Source of the DNA: Roseateles koreensis
Lineage (GTDB): Bacteria; Pseudomonadota; Gammaproteobacteria; Burkholderiales; Burkholderiaceae_C
Direction of reading: 5' to 3'
Assembly: GCF_028595305.1 (NCBI RefSeq)
Contig: NZ_JAQQXS010000016.1
Coordinates: forward strand, 1 to 64,000
DNA length: 64,000 bases
Position numbers and translations under genes: made by a program. Position 1 is the first letter of the stretch, and each line of letters starts with the position of its first letter. This document shows, piece by piece, positions 46,441-55,175 of this stretch. The notes beneath the pieces were generated by a model. That model was not told the DNA's origin, did not search any database, and was given only the letters and a program-made list of their open reading frames with translations.

Positions 46441-48594
46441 ATGAGCTATTCCCCGCCGATCTCCCGTTCTTGTCGATCTCCTTCGCAGATTTCTTTGGCC
46501 GCGGCCTTGATCTGCAGCTCTTTCTTGGCGCATGCACAGGAGCGCCCCGCGAAAGAAGACGACAAGCCGCAGCAACTGGCTATGGCCAATGTGCTGGAAA
46601 CGGTGGAAGTCAGTGGCCGGCATTACGACAATGCCGTGGGCAGCAGCGATGCAGCCTCGCAAGGCGTGGTGCGAGCCGAGTTGCTGAAGAGCCGGCCTTT
46701 GTTGAGGCCCGGTGAGGTGCTGGAAACGGTGCCAGGTCTCGTCGTCACTCAGCACTCGGGCGATGGCAAGGCCAATCAGTATTTTTTGCGCGGTTTCAAT
46801 TTAGACCATGGCACCGACTTCGCCACCACGGTCGATGGACTGCCGGTCAATATGCCCAGTCATGGCCATGGCCAGGGCTATTCGGACTTGAATTTTTTGA
46901 TGCCCGAGTTGGTCGATCGCATTGAGTACCGTAAAGGGCCTTACTTCGCGGGCAATGGCGATTTTGCGGCCGCCGGTTCGGCCGATATGCTGCTGCAGCG
47001 CCGCCTGAGAGCGCCTTTTGTGCAGCTGACCTTGGGGGGAGGAGGCTATCGCCGTGGCTTGTTGGCGGGCTCCTCCGACTTGAATGCTGGCCTGCATCTG
47101 CTGGGTGCCGTCGAAGTGATGCGCAACGACGGGCCCTGGACCTTGAAAGAAGGGCTGCACCGCAACAATGCCGTGCTGAGTCTGAGCAAGGGGAATGCGC
47201 AAGCAGGCTGGTCAGCCAGCTTGATGGCGTATGACGCCCGTTGGAATTCCACCGACCAAGTGCCGCAACGTCTGGTGCAAGCCGGCCGCTACGACGGCAA
47301 GCCATTTGGCCGATTCGACGCGGTGGACCCCACAGATGGCGGCGAAACCTCGCGCAGCAGCCTGTCTTTTGAATGGCACGATGCCGATGCGCATGGCAGC
47401 ACCCACTGGGCGGCCTATGCCTTGGACTATCGCCTCAAGCTGTTCTCCAATTTCACCTACGCCATGGACCGGCCGGGGATGGGTGACCAGTTCTCGCAGC
47501 AGGACCAGCGCCATGTTTATGGGCTTTCAGCCAAACGCGTCATCCAACACAAGTTGGGCGGGTTCGAGGCGAGCAGCGAGCTCGGCCTCCAACTGCGCCA
47601 CGACAACATCCGCGTCGGCTTGTATGACAGCCAGGCACGCGTGTTGAGTGCGACAACGCGTGATGATGAAGTGCGTCAAAGCTTGGCCAGCGTCTATGCG
47701 CAAACCGGTGTTGAATGGTCGCCCAAGTTTCGATCGGTGCTGGGCTTGCGCCTAGACCGCCTGGACGCCCGGGTGAACAGTTTGCTGCAGCCGCTCAACT
47801 CCGGCACGGCCGGGCAGACCTTGCTGTCGCCCAAGCTTTCGCTGGTGATGGGGCCCTGGAACAAGACTGAGTTCTTCTTCAACGCGGGCAGCGGTTTCCA
47901 CAGCAATGATGCACGTGGCATGACGGCGGCTGTCGACCCTAAATCGGGCGAAGCGCAGGAGCGTGTACCCGGCCTGGTCAGGGCCAGGGGCGCCGAGATT
48001 GGCACGCGCACGGAGTGGTTGCCCGGCCTGCAAAGCTCGCTGTCCTTGTGGCAGTTGAACTTTGATTCAGAGCTGATTTACTCCGGCGACTCGGGCACCA
48101 CTTCCGCACAAGGGCCCAGTCGCCGCTACGGCGTGGAGTGGAACAACCACTGGCTGCCCACGCCCGGGCTGCAGATCGATCTGGACATGGCCTGGACGCA
48201 TGCGCGATTCAAATTTGATGCGAGCGATGACATCACTGTCGGTCGTTACATCCCCAACTCGGTGGACCAAGTCGTCACCGGCACGGTCACGCTGAATGAT
48301 CTCGGCCCCTGGTCCATGAGCCTGACCGAGCGCTATATCGGCAGCGGCCCCTTGAGCGCTGACAACAGCGTGCGTTCCGAGTCATCGCTGATCAGCAATC
48401 TGCGCCTTGGCCGCAGTCTGGGACCCAAGATGCAGCTGAATCTGGACGTGCTCAATCTTTTCGATCGCCGCTACAACGACATCGAGTACTTTTATGCCAC
48501 CCAGCTCAAGGGTGAGCCCGCGCCGGTGAACGGCAAGGTCATCCACCCCGGTGAGCCACGCACCTTGCGCTTGACGCTGAAGGCACAGTTCTGA
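46441..48594 (+). CDS. TonB-dependent outer-membrane receptor, probably for nickel
   Basis: 717 residues with a signal peptide ending at AHA (about 31), a plug domain (about 60-180) and a 22-strand barrel ending in AQF. The plug carries a His-rich stretch, NMPSHGHGQGYSDLNF, seen in metal-type receptors. TonB-dependent receptors import scarce ligands using inner-membrane energy. Its promoter is overlapped by the NikR-like operator, which together with adjacent nikR suggests nickel or a nickel chelate as substrate; that is inference. ATG 46441 gives a complete signal peptide; the frame from 46402 is not needed. Confidence 0.9.
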   Translation: MSYSPPISRSCRSPSQISLAAALICSSFLAHAQERPAKEDDKPQQLAMANVLETVEVSGRHYDNAVGSSDAASQGVVRAELLKSRPLLRPGEVLETVPGLVVTQHSGDGKANQYFLRGFNLDHGTDFATTVDGLPVNMPSHGHGQGYSDLNFLMPELVDRIEYRKGPYFAGNGDFAAAGSADMLLQRRLRAPFVQLTLGGGGYRRGLLAGSSDLNAGLHLLGAVEVMRNDGPWTLKEGLHRNNAVLSLSKGNAQAGWSASLMAYDARWNSTDQVPQRLVQAGRYDGKPFGRFDAVDPTDGGETSRSSLSFEWHDADAHGSTHWAAYALDYRLKLFSNFTYAMDRPGMGDQFSQQDQRHVYGLSAKRVIQHKLGGFEASSELGLQLRHDNIRVGLYDSQARVLSATTRDDEVRQSLASVYAQTGVEWSPKFRSVLGLRLDRLDARVNSLLQPLNSGTAGQTLLSPKLSLVMGPWNKTEFFFNAGSGFHSNDARGMTAAVDPKSGEAQERVPGLVRARGAEIGTRTEWLPGLQSSLSLWQLNFDSELIYSGDSGTTSAQGPSRRYGVEWNNHWLPTPGLQIDLDMAWTHARFKFDASDDITVGRYIPNSVDQVVTGTVTLNDLGPWSMSLTERYIGSGPLSADNSVRSESSLISNLRLGRSLGPKMQLNLDVLNLFDRRYNDIEYFYATQLKGEPAPVNGKVIHPGEPRTLRLTLKAQF

Positions 48595-48628
48595 GCCGGA
48601 TCCTGGCGTTCAAGGCCCAATGGATGTG

Positions 48629-48665
48629 CCCATGCGGGCGACGACTAACTCGCCACCTGCATGGG
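48629..48665. terminator. Hairpin between convergent receptor and macB genes
   Basis: CCCATGC 48629-48635 pairs with GCATGGG 48659-48665, with inner GGCG 48637-48640 and CGCC 48651-48654. It lies in the 86-base gap between two converging genes, so it could end transcripts from both sides, though no T-run follows on either strand. Confidence 0.45.
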
Positions 48666-48680
48666 AGCCGTAGCGCTTGA

Positions 48681-50675
48681 TTACGCCCGCGCCAGCGCCT
48701 CGACCGGATCAAGCTTTGCCGCGCTGCGGGCGGGCATGAAGCCGAAGACCACGCCGATCAGGGTGGACACGCCGAAGGCGCCCAGGATCGCCGTGCTGGA
48801 AAAAGTCATGCGGAAGTCACCGGCGAATTGATCAAACACCGCGCCGCAAGCCAGGGCCAGGCTGATGCCCAGCCCCCCGCCGATCAGGCAGACCAGAATC
48901 GCCTCGATCAGGAACTGCCGCAGGATGTCGTTCTGCCGTGCGCCCACCGCCATGCGCACGCCAATCTCCTGGGTGCGCTCAGTGACCGACACCAACATGA
49001 TGTTCATCACGCCGATGCCGCCCACCAGCAGCGAGATCAGCGCGATGGACGAGATCAGCAAGGTGATCGTCGCCGTCGTCTGTTCAACCGTCTGGCGGAT
49101 GCTGTCGGTGTTCATCAGGAAAAAATCTTCCTTGCCGTGGCGCTGCGTTAGCAGCTTGCGCACGGCTTGTTCGGCCACGCTGCTGGGCACGCTGTCGTTG
49201 ACGCGCACCGAGATGGTTTGCAGATAGTCTTGGCCGTTGATGCGATTCATGGCCGTGGTGTACGGGATCCAGATGTTGAGTGAATCGTCGTTGCCGAAAG
49301 CGCGTGTCTTTTTGGCCGTTACGCCGACGATGCGTACCGGCACCGTGCCGATCAGGATTACTTCACCCAGTGCGGTTTCACCGTTAGGGAACAGGCGCTT
49401 GCGCGTGTTCTCGTCGATCACCGCTTCTTGCGCACGCTGCAGCACGGCTTGCGCGCCAAAGGCCTGCCCGCTCGCCAGCGTGTAGCCGTTGACGCGAAAG
49501 TACTGCTCGCCGACGCCGCTCACGCTGCTGCTGACGTCGACGTTGCGGTAGCGCAGGCCGGCGCTGACCACCACCGAAGGCGTGGCGCTGTCCACAAAGG
49601 GCAACTCGGCCAAGGCCCGCATGTCGGCGATGCGCAGGGTGCGCACGGCAGCGGCACGCCGGTCGCCAAAGCCCTTGCCGGGCATGACCTGGATGGTGTT
49701 GGTACCCATCGAGCTGATGTCGGCCAGGATGCGTTGCCGAGAGCCATCTCCCAATGCAACGACGGACACCACCGAGGCGATGCCGATGATGATGCCCAGC
49801 ATCGTCAGCAAGGTGCGCATGCGGTGGCTCAGCATGGCCCGTATGGCCATGCGGGCCGCCTCGGCAATGCGGCCGAACAGGGCGCCTACCGCGGAGCGCG
49901 CCGGCCTGCTCTTTTCTTTGGGGTTGCCGCTGCGATGGTGCGGCTGGGCTGCGGCCGTGCTGCTGTGGCTGCTGTTGTTGTTGTTGTTGCGTCGGTCCGC
50001 GACGATCTCGCCGTCGCTGATCTCGATCACCCGCTGCGCATGGGCGGCGACTTGCGCGTCATGGGTGACCAGGATGATGGTGTGGCCTTCGGCGTTGAGC
50101 TCCGCGAGGATCTTCATCACCTCGCGGCCGCTGGCTTGGTCCAGCGCGCCGGTGGGCTCGTCGGCCAGGATCACGTCGCCACCGTTCATCAATGCACGCG
50201 CGATCGAGACACGCTGCTGCTGACCCCCCGAGAGCTGACCGGGTCGGTGCGTCAGGCGTTCGTTGAGCCCCAGCCGTGTGAGCAAGTCGCGGGCCCGCGT
50301 GTGGCGCGAGGCGGCGGCGGTGCCGGCGTAGATGGCCGGGATCTCGACGTTGCCGAGCGCCGAGAGGTCGCCCAGCAATTGGTAGCGCTGGAAGATAAAG
50401 CCGAAGTGCTCGCGGCGTAGCCGGGCGCGCTCATCCGGCGCCATCTCGCCGGTCTCCTGGCCGGCGACGCAGTAGCTGCCGCGCGTGGGCCGGTCGAGGC
50501 AGCCGAGAATGTTCATCAAGGTTGACTTGCCCGAGCCCGACGGCCCCATGATCGCGACCATCTCGCCCGCTTCGATGCGCAGGTCGATATTGCGCAGCAC
50601 GGCCACCACGCCGTCCCCGGCCGGGAATTCGCGCGTCAGGCCACGCAGTTCCAACAAGGCTGCCATGCCGCTCAC
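48681..50675 (-). CDS. macB: MacB-type ABC exporter, ATPase-permease
   Basis: 664 residues. The N-terminal ATPase domain has the Walker [10 protein letters not shown] (about 44-52), signature [10 protein letters not shown] and Walker [11 protein letters not shown] linker with five Asn and many Ser/His residues near 230-240 follows, then a transmembrane helix, a large periplasmic domain and three C-terminal helices, as in MacB. It transports macrolides, peptides or siderophores through a MacA-outer-membrane factor conduit. It starts by a GTGA overlap with macA; an ATG three codons on (50666) is the alternative start. Confidence 0.95.
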   Translation of the reverse strand: MSGMAALLELRGLTREFPAGDGVVAVLRNIDLRIEAGEMVAIMGPSGSGKSTLMNILGCLDRPTRGSYCVAGQETGEMAPDERARLRREHFGFIFQRYQLLGDLSALGNVEIPAIYAGTAAASRHTRARDLLTRLGLNERLTHRPGQLSGGQQQRVSIARALMNGGDVILADEPTGALDQASGREVMKILAELNAEGHTIILVTHDAQVAAHAQRVIEISDGEIVADRRNNNNNSSHSSTAAAQPHHRSGNPKEKSRPARSAVGALFGRIAEAARMAIRAMLSHRMRTLLTMLGIIIGIASVVSVVALGDGSRQRILADISSMGTNTIQVMPGKGFGDRRAAAVRTLRIADMRALAELPFVDSATPSVVVSAGLRYRNVDVSSSVSGVGEQYFRVNGYTLASGQAFGAQAVLQRAQEAVIDENTRKRLFPNGETALGEVILIGTVPVRIVGVTAKKTRAFGNDDSLNIWIPYTTAMNRINGQDYLQTISVRVNDSVPSSVAEQAVRKLLTQRHGKEDFFLMNTDSIRQTVEQTTATITLLISSIALISLLVGGIGVMNIMLVSVTERTQEIGVRMAVGARQNDILRQFLIEAILVCLIGGGLGISLALACGAVFDQFAGDFRMTFSSTAILGAFGVSTLIGVVFGFMPARSAAKLDPVEALARA

Positions 50676-51910
50676 ATCCGTGGCGGTGGGCCGGAGGACT
50701 GTGCAGGCGCGCCGCCTGGCGCAGCGGCCTCACTGGTGACCACCCGGTCGCCCAGCGCCAGCCCCTCCAGCACCTGGGCCTTGACCCGGTTGTCCAGGCC
50801 GATGCGCACGGGCTTGTCAACGATGCGCGGGCCTTCCAGCACGCGCACGGTGTAGCGGCCATCCTTGCCTTTGCTGCCCAACGCGGCGCTTGGCACCATC
50901 AGCACGTTTTTCACCTGCGCCAGTACGATGGTGGTTTGCGCCGTCATGTTGATGCGCAGTTTGCCCTGCGGATTGGGCACGTCGAAGATGCCGTTGTAGT
51001 AAATCGCGCTGGTGGTGCCGGTGCTCGCGGTGCTGGTGGTCGTGTCGGTCGCCAGGGTCGTTGGCCCGGGTTCGACCGCGCGCAGCTTGACCTCGATGCG
51101 TTTGTCCGGCTCGCCGAGCAGGCTGAAGTAGACCGGCATGCCGGGCTTGACCCGTGGCACATCGGCTTCAGAGATTTGCGCCTTGACGGTCATGGTGTCC
51201 AGCCTTGCCAGCTTGATGATGGTTGGCGCAGACTGGTTGGCGTTGACGGTCTGCCCTTGCTCGGTCACCACGGCCACCACCGTACCGTCCATCGGCGCCG
51301 TTACTCGTGTGTAGCCAAGGTTGACCTTGGCGGTATCGGCCGCCAGCCGGGCTTGCACGATCTGCGCTTGCAGCACGGCGATGTCGGCCTTGCTGGTGTC
51401 CAGCGTGGCTTCGGCGGCTTCCAGGTCGGCGCGGGCGCCGGCGTCAACCGCAACCAACTCACGCAGGCGGGCGGCGGCCAGTTGTGCCTGTTTCAACGCT
51501 GCTTGTTTGGAGCGCAATTGCGCCTCGGCAATGTCCAGCGCGGCGGCCGCGTTGCGCACGGTGTTCTGCTGCGTCAGTGCCTCGATCTCAGCAATTAACT
51601 GGCCCTGCTTCACGGTATCGCCCAACGCCACGGTCAGGCGTTTGACTTCACCGGTGACTTGCGCGCCAACGCTGACCAGCTTGGCCGCGCCGATGGTGCC
51701 CGTGGCCAGCACGGCCTCCTCGATGTCACCTTGCTCAACCGGCGAGGTCGCCACCTGTGGGGCCGGCGGCGGGGTGAACCACATGCGCTTGGCGATCCAT
51801 CCCAACCCGAGCAGCAACAGCGTTAGCATGACCAAGCGCCATGGGCTGAACCAGTGACGCAGTCCACTGCGCGGCTTGGCGGTTTGATGCACAGCTTCGC
51901 TACTTGTCAT
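50672..51910 (-). CDS. macA: MacA-type periplasmic adaptor protein
   Basis: 412 residues: one N-terminal membrane anchor ([17 protein letters not shown], about 24-40), lipoyl-like half-motifs ([14 protein letters not shown] and [20 protein letters not shown]), a long alpha-helical hairpin and a beta-barrel part. It links MacB to the outer-membrane factor and stimulates the ATPase. ATG 51910 lies in an ATGA overlap with the stop of the NodT-type gene; another ATG at 51922 is rejected for that reason. The C-terminus is Pro-rich. Confidence 0.95.
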   Translation of the reverse strand: MTSSEAVHQTAKPRSGLRHWFSPWRLVMLTLLLLGLGWIAKRMWFTPPPAPQVATSPVEQGDIEEAVLATGTIGAAKLVSVGAQVTGEVKRLTVALGDTVKQGQLIAEIEALTQQNTVRNAAAALDIAEAQLRSKQAALKQAQLAAARLRELVAVDAGARADLEAAEATLDTSKADIAVLQAQIVQARLAADTAKVNLGYTRVTAPMDGTVVAVVTEQGQTVNANQSAPTIIKLARLDTMTVKAQISEADVPRVKPGMPVYFSLLGEPDKRIEVKLRAVEPGPTTLATDTTTSTASTGTTSAIYYNGIFDVPNPQGKLRINMTAQTTIVLAQVKNVLMVPSAALGSKGKDGRYTVRVLEGPRIVDKPVRIGLDNRVKAQVLEGLALGDRVVTSEAAAPGGAPAQSSGPPPRM

Positions 51911-53307
51911 TGTTCTTTCCATCCCCCGCCCAGCACTTTGTAGAGGGCGATCCGGTTGTTCTGCTCGGTGAGCCGCAGCGCGATCAAGGCCTGTTGCGCC
52001 GCATAAGACGAGCGTTCTGCGTCCAGCACTTCCAGCATGCCGGTCCGGCCACTCTGAAATTGCGCGCGCGCCAGGCTCAATTGACGCTCTGAGCTGGCCA
52101 GCAGCGCCGCTTGCGCCGCCAGGCGCTCCGTCAGCATGGTGCGCTCGATCAAGGCGTCGCGCACCTCTTTGAACGCGGTCTGCACGGCCTTGTCGTACTG
52201 CGCCACGGCAATGTCGCGATTCACCTCTGCGATCTCGACATTGGCGCGATTGCCGCCCCCATCAAAGATCGGCACCGACAAGCCGGGGCCAAAGCTCCAG
52301 TTGCCGTTGCTGGACTTGAACAGCCCCGAGAGCTCCGTGCTGGCCGTCCCTGCGGAAGCTGTCAGCGCAATGCGAGGGAACAGCGCGGCACGTGCCGCAC
52401 CGATATTGGCCGTGCTGGCTTGCAGCTGATGCTCTGCTTGCAGCACGTCGGGGCGGCGCTGCAAAACGCTAGAAGGCACGCCGGCCGGCAGTTCTGGCAG
52501 CAGGCTCACCGCGCTCAGGCTCTCTTGGCTGGCGGGCGTCAAGGCATCGGGCAAGGCAGCGCCGAGCAACAGTTCAAGCGCATGACGATCTTGTGCGACT
52601 TGCGTGGCGAGCGCTGCCAAGTCAACGCGCGCACTGTCAACGCTGGACTGCGACTGCGCCATCGCCAGGCCGGTGATGGCGCCCAGGTCGTGGCGGCGGG
52701 TGTCGAGGGTCAGGCTTTGCCTGCGGCTGGCCAGCGTTTGCCGCGTGAGCTGCTCGCGCTCCAGATCGGCGGCCAAATTGAGCCAGGCGTTGGCCGTCGC
52801 GGCGACCAGGCTGATCTGCACACTGCGTCGGGCTTCGTCGCTGGCCAGATAACTTTGCAGCGCTGCGGCATTGAGATTCTTGACGCGGCCGAACAGGTCC
52901 AACTCGTAAGCTGAAAGATTGGCACTGGCGGAAAAATTGTTGCTCGCGAAGCCCGTGCCACCCGAGCGCGTGGCCGCAGCACCTGCCGTCATGGTGGGCC
53001 CCGTCGCCGCGTCTTGGATGCGGTACTGGGCGCGGGCGCTCTGCACATTCAACAAGGCCACGCGCAGATCGCGGTTGTTCGCGAGCGCCAGTTCGATCGT
53101 GCCGCCCAGTCGAGGCTCGGTGAAGAACTCACGCCAGCCCAAGTCGGCAGCGTCCCGCGCAGCCCCAGCGCGGGTCGAGGTGGCGCCTGAATCTTTGGCC
53201 GAGGCGACGGCAGGCTCAGGCCGCACATAAGTGGGCGCCAGATCGGCACACGCACTGAGCGCCGCGGCGAAGGGCAAGGCCCAAATCAAACGGGAGGGGA
53301 CGGTCAT
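51907..53307 (-). CDS. NodT-type outer-membrane efflux lipoprotein
   Basis: 466 residues with a lipoprotein signal (lipobox LSAC, Cys at about 20) and two TolC-like repeats, each a long coiled-coil pair, with YELDLFGRVKNLNAAALQSY and RRPDVLQAEHQLQASTANIG as landmarks. It forms the outer-membrane channel of the MacAB system. First gene of the three-gene operon, overlapping macA by four bases. ATG 53307 is chosen; a TTG at 53337 would extend the N-terminus. Confidence 0.93.
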   Translation of the reverse strand: MTVPSRLIWALPFAAALSACADLAPTYVRPEPAVASAKDSGATSTRAGAARDAADLGWREFFTEPRLGGTIELALANNRDLRVALLNVQSARAQYRIQDAATGPTMTAGAAATRSGGTGFASNNFSASANLSAYELDLFGRVKNLNAAALQSYLASDEARRSVQISLVAATANAWLNLAADLEREQLTRQTLASRRQSLTLDTRRHDLGAITGLAMAQSQSSVDSARVDLAALATQVAQDRHALELLLGAALPDALTPASQESLSAVSLLPELPAGVPSSVLQRRPDVLQAEHQLQASTANIGAARAALFPRIALTASAGTASTELSGLFKSSNGNWSFGPGLSVPIFDGGGNRANVEIAEVNRDIAVAQYDKAVQTAFKEVRDALIERTMLTERLAAQAALLASSERQLSLARAQFQSGRTGMLEVLDAERSSYAAQQALIALRLTEQNNRIALYKVLGGGWKEQ

Positions 53308-53489
53308 GCGAAATTCATGAAATCTTGTCCTCAGCAAAAGGCTGAAAAGGCTAGCGAGTTGATCGGCCCTAGCTTACCCAGTCTATGTTGCTCGTTTGTG
53401 TGAGATTTATAAAATGTATGACTTTAATATTCCCCAAAACCCCCATGCGGGCGGCAACATTGAAAGGGCCGGCCCGGCTGGCCTCGCCT

Positions 53490-53536
53490 GGGCTTTCACT
53501 CGCCCTTCACTCAGCCCTTCACGCTACCCTTCAGCC
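53490..53536. repeat. Four degenerate 11-12-base direct repeats
   Basis: CTTTCACTCGC, CCTTCACTCAGC, CCTTCACGCTAC and CCTTCAGCCAG follow each other directly in the gap between the NodT-type gene and the next gene. The 233-base gap 53308-53540 otherwise contains an AT-rich stretch (53400-53440) that can serve as the promoter of the efflux operon on the - strand, with TATAAA near 53408-53413 read in reverse. Confidence 0.4.
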
Positions 53537-53540
53537 AGGC

Positions 53541-54506
53541 TCAAAACCCGTAGCGCAAGCCCAGCGAGAAAGTCACTTTGGGTTCCAGTTGAAGCCCGGT
53601 GACGTGCTGGTAGATCGGTACTTGCACGAAGCCATAACCCTGGAGTTGCTCGGTCAAGGCCACGGTGGCGCCTGGGCTTAAGTACACCAGGGTGGAGCCG
53701 GAGTTGGGGGCGTCGGCGTTGTCGCCCGACTCCCTGCCTTCATGCCGAAGGTTCAATTGCAGCTGCGGCACGATGCCGCTCTCGCTCACGTAGCGCAGGC
53801 CGGCCGTCAGGGTGGTGGTCACGCCGGGTTTGAATTGGTCCTTGGTGCTCAAGGGTGCTTGAACCAGCACTTGGCCGAAGTAGTCCAGCCCGGCGCCGAT
53901 GCTGCCGAAGTGGTAGGCGCCGACAAGCAAGTCGGTGGAGCCCGTGCCGGCTTGCAGGCCGCGGTCCAGTGGCTGGTCGGCTTGCGGGCCGCCGTTGAAG
54001 TTCACGTCGATGGCGCCCGTGGGCAGTTTCAGGCCGAACAGCAGGCCCCAGGAGCGCTCGGCGTTGAAGCCGCGATAGCGGCCCAGCACACGCGCATCGC
54101 CAAAGCTTGATGAGCGGGAGCTCGACAGGTCGGTGTCGCCCGCGGCAATGGTCGTGTGTGAACGGCTGATGTAGGGCAGTTGCAGGCTCACGCCCCAATC
54201 GGCGTTGATCCCGTAGTCGGCCGTGAGTGTGGTGACGTGGTTGGTGGTGCGCTGCTGAATTTCCTGCTCATTGGGGAAGGTGAGACTGCTGCGATTCATC
54301 GTGCCGGTGCCGCTGCGCAGTTGGTCTTGGTCGAAGTAGTCGTGGCGCAAATCCAGCGTCAGGCCGGCGTCGGCCTTGAAGCCTTGGCTGGCCCAGTCTG
54401 AATTGAGCAGGCAGCCGCAGGAGGAGCAGGCTTGGGCGGCGCCGGATGCGAGCAGGCTCGCGGCCACGGCGCTGAGCGCCCAAGCGGGAAAGGAGGTGAT
54501 GTTCAT
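53541..54506 (-). CDS. Outer-membrane beta-barrel protein with Cys-rich N-terminus
   Basis: 321 residues from ATG 54506 with a signal peptide ending near AQA (about 25). Right after it comes CSSCGCLLNSDW, three cysteines in six residues. The rest has alternating strands typical of a barrel (GLTLDLRHDYFDQDQLRSGT, WGVSLQLPYISRSHTTIAAG, GVTTTLTAGLRYVSESGI) and ends in Phe (LGLRYGF). The Cys cluster could bind a metal, cofactor or thiol partner. No precise function is known to me; it lies next to a metal and efflux cluster and a small Cys/His protein gene. Confidence 0.8.
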   Translation of the reverse strand: MNITSFPAWALSAVAASLLASGAAQACSSCGCLLNSDWASQGFKADAGLTLDLRHDYFDQDQLRSGTGTMNRSSLTFPNEQEIQQRTTNHVTTLTADYGINADWGVSLQLPYISRSHTTIAAGDTDLSSSRSSSFGDARVLGRYRGFNAERSWGLLFGLKLPTGAIDVNFNGGPQADQPLDRGLQAGTGSTDLLVGAYHFGSIGAGLDYFGQVLVQAPLSTKDQFKPGVTTTLTAGLRYVSESGIVPQLQLNLRHEGRESGDNADAPNSGSTLVYLSPGATVALTEQLQGYGFVQVPIYQHVTGLQLEPKVTFSLGLRYGF

Positions 54507-54725
54507 GGCAATGCCGATCAGCGGGGGGCGTACAAGCGTGGGCGACGATGGCCGCGGCGCGAGGCGCGCAGGGCAGGGTGGCAATGATGCAAACGGCTTG
54601 TCCGCCGGGTGAGTTCAAAGTGCCGGGCGCTGATGGAAGCTTCAGGAAGCTTCCGGGCGCCGGCAGTATGGAAGCGGGCGGCCCGCGCAGTTTGAAGGCT
54701 GCTGCGCAAGGGCCGGGCTTGACGC

Positions 54726-55136
54726 TCAGGCCGCTGACGGCGGGCCGCGCGCCTCACTGCTGCGCCAGACATGGCTGCCTTGGCTGGCGCTGTAATAGCG
54801 CATCGGCATGGGGCGGGCGTGGGCGGCAGTGCGTGAATGCAGGCTCAAATCCTGCGGCGGCGGCATCGAGTCGGCGGCAGGGTGGGCGCAAGTGCCGACA
54901 GCGCCGCAGTGCAGTTTGAAGATGCCGTGAACATCCGCGTTGTCGTCAGCAGCGCCCGCGCCCTTGCGGGCGCTGGGTGAAACCATGCTGCTACTGCACA
55001 GTTGGCTCCAGGGCGCCACATCACCGCGCAGCGCGGCCAGGCCTTGCGAAAAAGCGGGCATGACCGCAGCCAGCCACAAGGTCAGGATGACCCCGTAGCG
55101 AATCAACAGGCTAGGACGGCACGGGTGGGTAGACAC
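54726..55136 (-). CDS. Small exported protein resembling DUF2946 (GTG start)
   Basis: 136 residues starting at GTG 55136 with an N-terminal hydrophobic segment (GVILTLWLAAVMPAFS, about 15-30). The mature part has LCSSSMV, KLHCGAVGTCAHPAAD and a C-terminal ARGPP typical of the DUF2946 family. The family often lies near copper or other metal genes and TonB receptors; its role is unknown. The 219-base gap to the next gene shows no further ORF. Start codon uncertain. Confidence 0.6.
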   Translation of the reverse strand: MSTHPCRPSLLIRYGVILTLWLAAVMPAFSQGLAALRGDVAPWSQLCSSSMVSPSARKGAGAADDNADVHGIFKLHCGAVGTCAHPAADSMPPPQDLSLHSRTAAHARPMPMRYYSASQGSHVWRSSEARGPPSAA

Positions 55137-55175
55137 GACCGCGATTCTACGCCCGGGCCGCCTTGATTCATGGCA

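Noticed and set aside
53408-53445. GTATGA near 53416 as a second NikR operator before the efflux operon.
   Set aside because: Only one half-site is present; no TCATAC lies at 15 or 16 bases. Kept only as a remark in the cassette finding.
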